Source: Centroberyx gerrardi (Eukaryota > Chordata > Actinopteri > Beryciformes > Berycidae). Taken from it: a stretch of 64,000 nt of DNA. Under the pieces are notes generated by a model. The model searched no databases. It saw nothing but the letters and a program-made list of their open reading frames with translations, and was not told the DNA's origin. Position numbers and translations under genes: made by a program. Positions 59,962 through 64,000 of the stretch are shown piece by piece. How positions within the stretch are numbered: position 1 is the first letter of the stretch; each line of letters starts with the position of its first letter. The stretch is taken from NCBI RefSeq assembly GCF_048128805.1, contig NC_136004.1, forward strand, positions 16,988,185 through 17,052,184, written 5' to 3'.

Positions 59962-62049
59962 GGACAGGCTGGGGTATAACAGAGAGGCGGGCGGAGGGAA
60001 CAAAAGAGGCGAGGAGAGAGAAAACTACACCAGCTCTCCTTGTCCATGTCAAGTCACATCGTATGACTCTTCAGTATAGGCACCATAGTGGCTTCAGAGA
60101 GCCAGCCAGCACAGTGTTTTTGAAACTATGTCACTATACTTATTGTCTTCAACCACCATTACTGTCATGATTTTGCCAATGTATGATAACCACACCCTGG
60201 GTGATCAGAAAGACCAAATGACCTACACCAGAACAACATTAACAAAGTGAACGGTGGCAGACATGTGAAGCCTTCTAGACAGACTGACATTTCAAGTGTA
60301 GTATTTGAATCCTGCTTTCATGTTGTGAGAAAAACAAGCGTGAATGAAGAGGGTGAAAGTGTTGGATAGGAGGTCGGACAACATAGCTTCAGACAACTTA
60401 CTTCTTCTCAAACAGCCTTAAAACAATGGTCCTATTCACTTAATGGTTGAGAGACTAACTTACCTTTTATCTTATGGAACAGCTGCTCATGACGTTGGAG
60501 ATAGAGAGATAAGTAGGTAAGAAAGATCATTATCTTGAGCACAGAAATTGCCTCTTGTAATGCACTAATTACTAACTCGATTTTATTAGAAGTACATTGC
60601 TGGAGTTAAGTGCAGTGCCACATCATCAAAGTAATCATCAGACCATGAGATTAAGGTCTGGGGCTACTTCACTTAAGATGCACTACTGTGAAGGCATTAA
60701 TTATCAAGGCAGTCAATGAGACGACATAAGTCAGTGCTTGATGTTTCTATTGTCTTAAACCATTGTAATTTCCTGTGTTAAAGTAATAGTGTTTCACGTA
60801 AAATCCAGTTTGCACATGAATGACCAGAAAGGTGCAATATACTCCCAGCTCTTACAAGACTACACTATCTCATATTTATATTACAAAATGGAAATGATTC
60901 CACAGATTTTGGAGTGTAGTTTCAGAGAATATTATGTGAGTTTAAGAAGTTGAAGTGTTAGGAAATACAAAATTCTGAAAATATTTGTGTATTTTCAGCA
61001 CCCAAAGCTGACTAGTCCTGTTTAGTAGGACTTACTTCACAGATGAAAAAAATTACATTCACATAATTATATGGTTTTACAACCTATAACTCAAACCATG
61101 CGACATATATTGCTCTATTTTAACAAAGACCTTGGTGATGTGCACACATAAACATACACACCTGCATACACAACCGTTTAGCAGAATCTTCTGTTCATTC
61201 TGTCTTTATTGAGCAAAAGTGATTTCTGTAAATAATGTATTAATACCTGGTTTAGCTGTTGTCTTTGCTTTTGTTTGTAAGAAAGGTGATGTGGGGTTGG
61301 ACTTTGCCCGATCTGATTTTACAAGTAACACACTGAGCAAGGTATCGTTACATGAGAAAAGAAGCTAGCACAGGTCCAGCAAGCTGACTCTTACCTGCCT
61401 GTTTGCAAAATAGTGCTGCATTAAGTGTCTGTGTGCACAGATTCTTGTCAATGCACTGGATGTAAATGTGTATGATACAATAGTAAATTATGTTTCAAAA
61501 AGAGCGGCGGATTCATGTTGTTATTTATTACAAAACAGACAATGTAATGAATAACTTCATCAGTAATTATCATCATCAGTAATTTTGTTTATTTTTTCAC
61601 ATTTGCTTTTGAACAGTTTTGTAAAACGTAACATTGCACTGATATTTTTTTCATTTCATCTAACCAAAATTTAACCATGCAAGCTGCTAATGCTGCTAAT
61701 AATCTTTATTTTCACGTCTTGTCTGCTCTCAAATTAATCAAATAATTTACTGATTTGTAAGTGTGACTTTATTGCACATGTGAATGAGCCCTCTTTTATT
61801 TAATAATAGACAGGAACAACAACAGGAGTGTTTCCACATACTAGTTACATATACAATGGTTTAAAGTGATGTAATTACCCCATACTCACTACTGTATCTG
61901 GTTGATTTTAACAATAGGTTAGTACAGCATGGGCACTGTTTGATACAAGGTGATGGCATTAAAAATGACGAGTGCACCGGTCACTGCTGACGACTCGGTC
62001 TTAACAAAATCCAGTATTTACGATTAGTATGTGCAATGGTGGCACACGT
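59962..62049. other. 3' untranslated and intergenic stretch between convergent svop and dao
   Basis: About 2.1 kb after the svop stop and after the dao stop on the other strand. No coding frame is supported. TTTATT at 61705-61710 reads AATAAA on the minus strand and could end dao; the svop end is not decided. Confidence 0.5.
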
Positions 62050-63940
62050 TTACAACCGAGCTCTTGACCCTCTGCCTTTTTGTTCTGCAATCTGACCAAA
62101 GAGCCTCGCTGCTTCCTGGGCACAGCCGCGGTGAATGGTGAGTCCAAAACCTCCATGGCCGTAGTTGTGTATCACCTGAATGAGAGCCATGATATTACTG
62201 GCACCGCATCACATTCTGCGCCTCCATGAGATGATATCAGAAGCGATGGGACCGACATTAACATCTAGTCTACTCATCAGCTTTGGTGGTTTACCTCTAT
62301 GGTAGTTGCCTCAGACTGAATGGTCTCCCTCTCCAGTCTCACTTTGCTGCGAACCGGTCTGAGGCCGGCCCAGTCCTCCATTATCCTGGCATGCTGAGGT
62401 CAGAACAAGGCATACATGACTCAGTTCATACAGAAATACACTGGAATAACCTCTCTCAACTGAGGGATTAGTTCAGGAGTGGCTTCAGATTTTGCTGAAA
62501 TGTTAAGAAAACGATGTCAAACTAAATTATTACATTTACTTTACTAAACTTTAATGTAATTTGCTGTTTTCTCCAGCGTAATGCAATTTGGGCCAAGTCC
62601 AGCAGCTGGTCTAGGCTTTGTGTGACTTTTCAAGCAATCAATAATTTGACGTGCCTTGGGATTTTGCCACCAAAGTGTGTCTTGGCACTAAAATATTTGA
62701 GGACTACTGAATTACAGAACGTGTATTCTGACTATATCAAATGTACTATGTTAAATACTTTAAAACCAGACAGGCGTCTTAGTAAATAATTTATTGCTGC
62801 TGAGACAGAAACTCTTTTTGTGGCCTCTTAGACAAACCATATTTCGATAAGTATCATCTCACCTGGAGACTAGGCTCCAGCTTGCAAGCAGCATCCCAGA
62901 TATTCTTATGGTCAGTGGAGTTGTTCTTTTCACTCCAGTTTCCCAGCTGGAAAATCCCACCAACAGTCACTAAACGACTCCTGCATGTAGAAACGATTTT
63001 GGGTTTTTGGCAGTAAAAACACTATATTCCAAAATCATAACAAGTGCTGTGATATAGATTAACACCTTGGCAGTGGGACAGCACAGCAAAACAATTGCTA
63101 CCACTGCTGGCGAGAATATTAAATGAAAAAAAAAGCTTAAATTTAGGCTGATTTACCTCCAAAATAAAGACAAATAGAATAAAGACAATGTTTAGAATAA
63201 GTGTTTTAATTATGATACAGACAGAATTTAGCACAGCAACATGCAATAGTAAAAAAAACACTAGGACCAAAACAGGGACAAATGTGTAGACAAATCAAAA
63301 AGTACCCAAGTACCACCAACCACCACTAGAGAAACTATTGGGGAATTGCAGTGTGGTCCTGCGGTTCAATATTGATCAGTGGGCAGTGCCACTAGCCTAC
63401 CCTGGAATAATGTATGGTGAATTGTAGACTCCTGTGGAAAAATTGTGGGTAAGAATCCAGTGCTTCAGCCATGGGGCATCCACCTGAAATACAGAGGGGT
63501 AAAGAAGGGCACCAGCTATTTCCATTATTCCATTACAGTCAGTTACATAAGCAGTGAACAGGCATCTGAACCTTTCCACTCTCACCTTCACTATCTGCCC
63601 GCGGCCTGGTTTGAGCTCGGGGTCGGGCTGGAGTTCTCCTGATCTCACTCCGGTGCAGTTTAGTATGACGTCTGCCCCACTTTCTGCCAGCTAAATATAG
63701 GGGAGCAACACAAGAGATGAGACACAAGTGAGACAATAACATTTTGTGTTTCTCTGTCTTTTTTGAGGTAAACAGAAATCACAACTCTCTGGACAGCAGG
63801 ATATTACAGACTGGGTATAATTAGCATTTTCTAAAATAACATAAAAATATAAATGCAAGCTTGAGATTGAAAAGCCCTAACTAACCTCCTTGAAGGACTC
63901 TATTTTCCTCTGGTAAAATTTCACACCCCTCTTCTGCAAC
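62050..63940 (-). CDS. dao: dao, D-amino-acid oxidase, C-terminal part (gene runs off the window)
   Basis: Peroxisomal FAD enzyme that oxidises D-amino acids to keto acids, ammonia and hydrogen peroxide. Visible minus-strand exons in gene order: 63886-63940, 63586-63690, 63401-63483, 62863-62980, 62295-62393, 62050-62175, together 586 nt in consistent phase up to TAA. Motifs: [16 protein letters not shown], then [11 protein letters not shown] with the two active-site tyrosines, [22 protein letters not shown] with the substrate-binding arginine, and [18 protein letters not shown] (family signature, FAD contact). The last three residues are ARL, which fits the peroxisomal PTS1 class; human ends SHL. 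D-aspartate oxidase was considered, but the exon matches are closer to DAO. The FAD-binding N-terminus lies beyond position 64000. Confidence 0.93.
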
Positions 63941-64000
63941 CTGGGATTAATACAAAACTAGATGTTCATTATGAGCAGTAAAGAGCATTCCTGAAAAAAT

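Noticed and set aside
59711-60052. Pro/Ser-rich minus-strand frames
   Set aside because: Antisense of the last svop exon, whose plus frame is fully conserved.

Overview
This window is nuclear DNA from a ray-finned (teleost) fish. The genes are split by GT-AG introns. Vertebrate-specific families occur (SGSM1, ISG15, UNG1/UNG2 with alternative first exons, SVOP). Introns and spacers carry (TG)n and (GA)n microsatellites, an L2-type LINE, Tc1-like and hAT-like short elements and a tRNA-derived SINE, all typical of teleosts. The species cannot be named from the sequence. There are no prokaryotic operons, CRISPR arrays or retroviral genes that I can support.

Layout, left to right. 1-6.4 kb is non-coding (probably intron 1 or upstream flank of sgsm1). 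6.4-28.9 kb (+) holds 23 coding exons of sgsm1, a RUN-TBC Rab GTPase-activating protein; its first exon was not found. Its 3' UTR runs to about 30.85 kb. A tRNA-Lys(UUU) gene lies on the minus strand at 31.2 kb. gatC (mitochondrial Glu-tRNA(Gln) amidotransferase subunit C, +) follows at 31.9-33.4 kb. isg15 (+), a two-ubiquitin antiviral modifier behind an interferon-type promoter, is at 34.6-35.5 kb. pxmp2 (-), a peroxisomal membrane channel, is at 36.3-38.9 kb. ung (-), uracil-DNA glycosylase, is at 40.9-43.4 kb, head to head with alkbh2 (+), an alkylated-DNA dioxygenase, at 44.0-45.0 kb. usp30 (-), a mitochondrial deubiquitinase, is at 46.8-51.9 kb. svop (+), a synaptic-vesicle major-facilitator transporter, is at 53.9-60.0 kb. 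dao (-), D-amino-acid oxidase, starts beyond the right edge and ends at 62.05 kb.

The block dao-svop-usp30-alkbh2-ung has the same order and relative orientation as I recall for human chromosome 12q24, so it is an old vertebrate block. The left side (sgsm1, gatC, isg15, pxmp2) joins genes that sit elsewhere in human. ung and alkbh2 are both DNA base-repair genes, share a 574-bp divergent promoter with an E2F site, and form the one clearly cooperating pair. The remaining genes are neighbours without an obvious common pathway.

All multi-exon models were built by hand from splice sites, reading phase and remembered vertebrate protein sequences. Their phases close correctly in every case, which is the main support. 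I did not find a wholly new biological system. The best leads are the 477-codon charged insert in the sgsm1 TBC domain, the uORF/ATGA arrangement and GC-AG intron of usp30, a 50-codon ORF with a strong start context inside an sgsm1 intron, and isg15 encoding a ready-made C-terminal LRLRGG.
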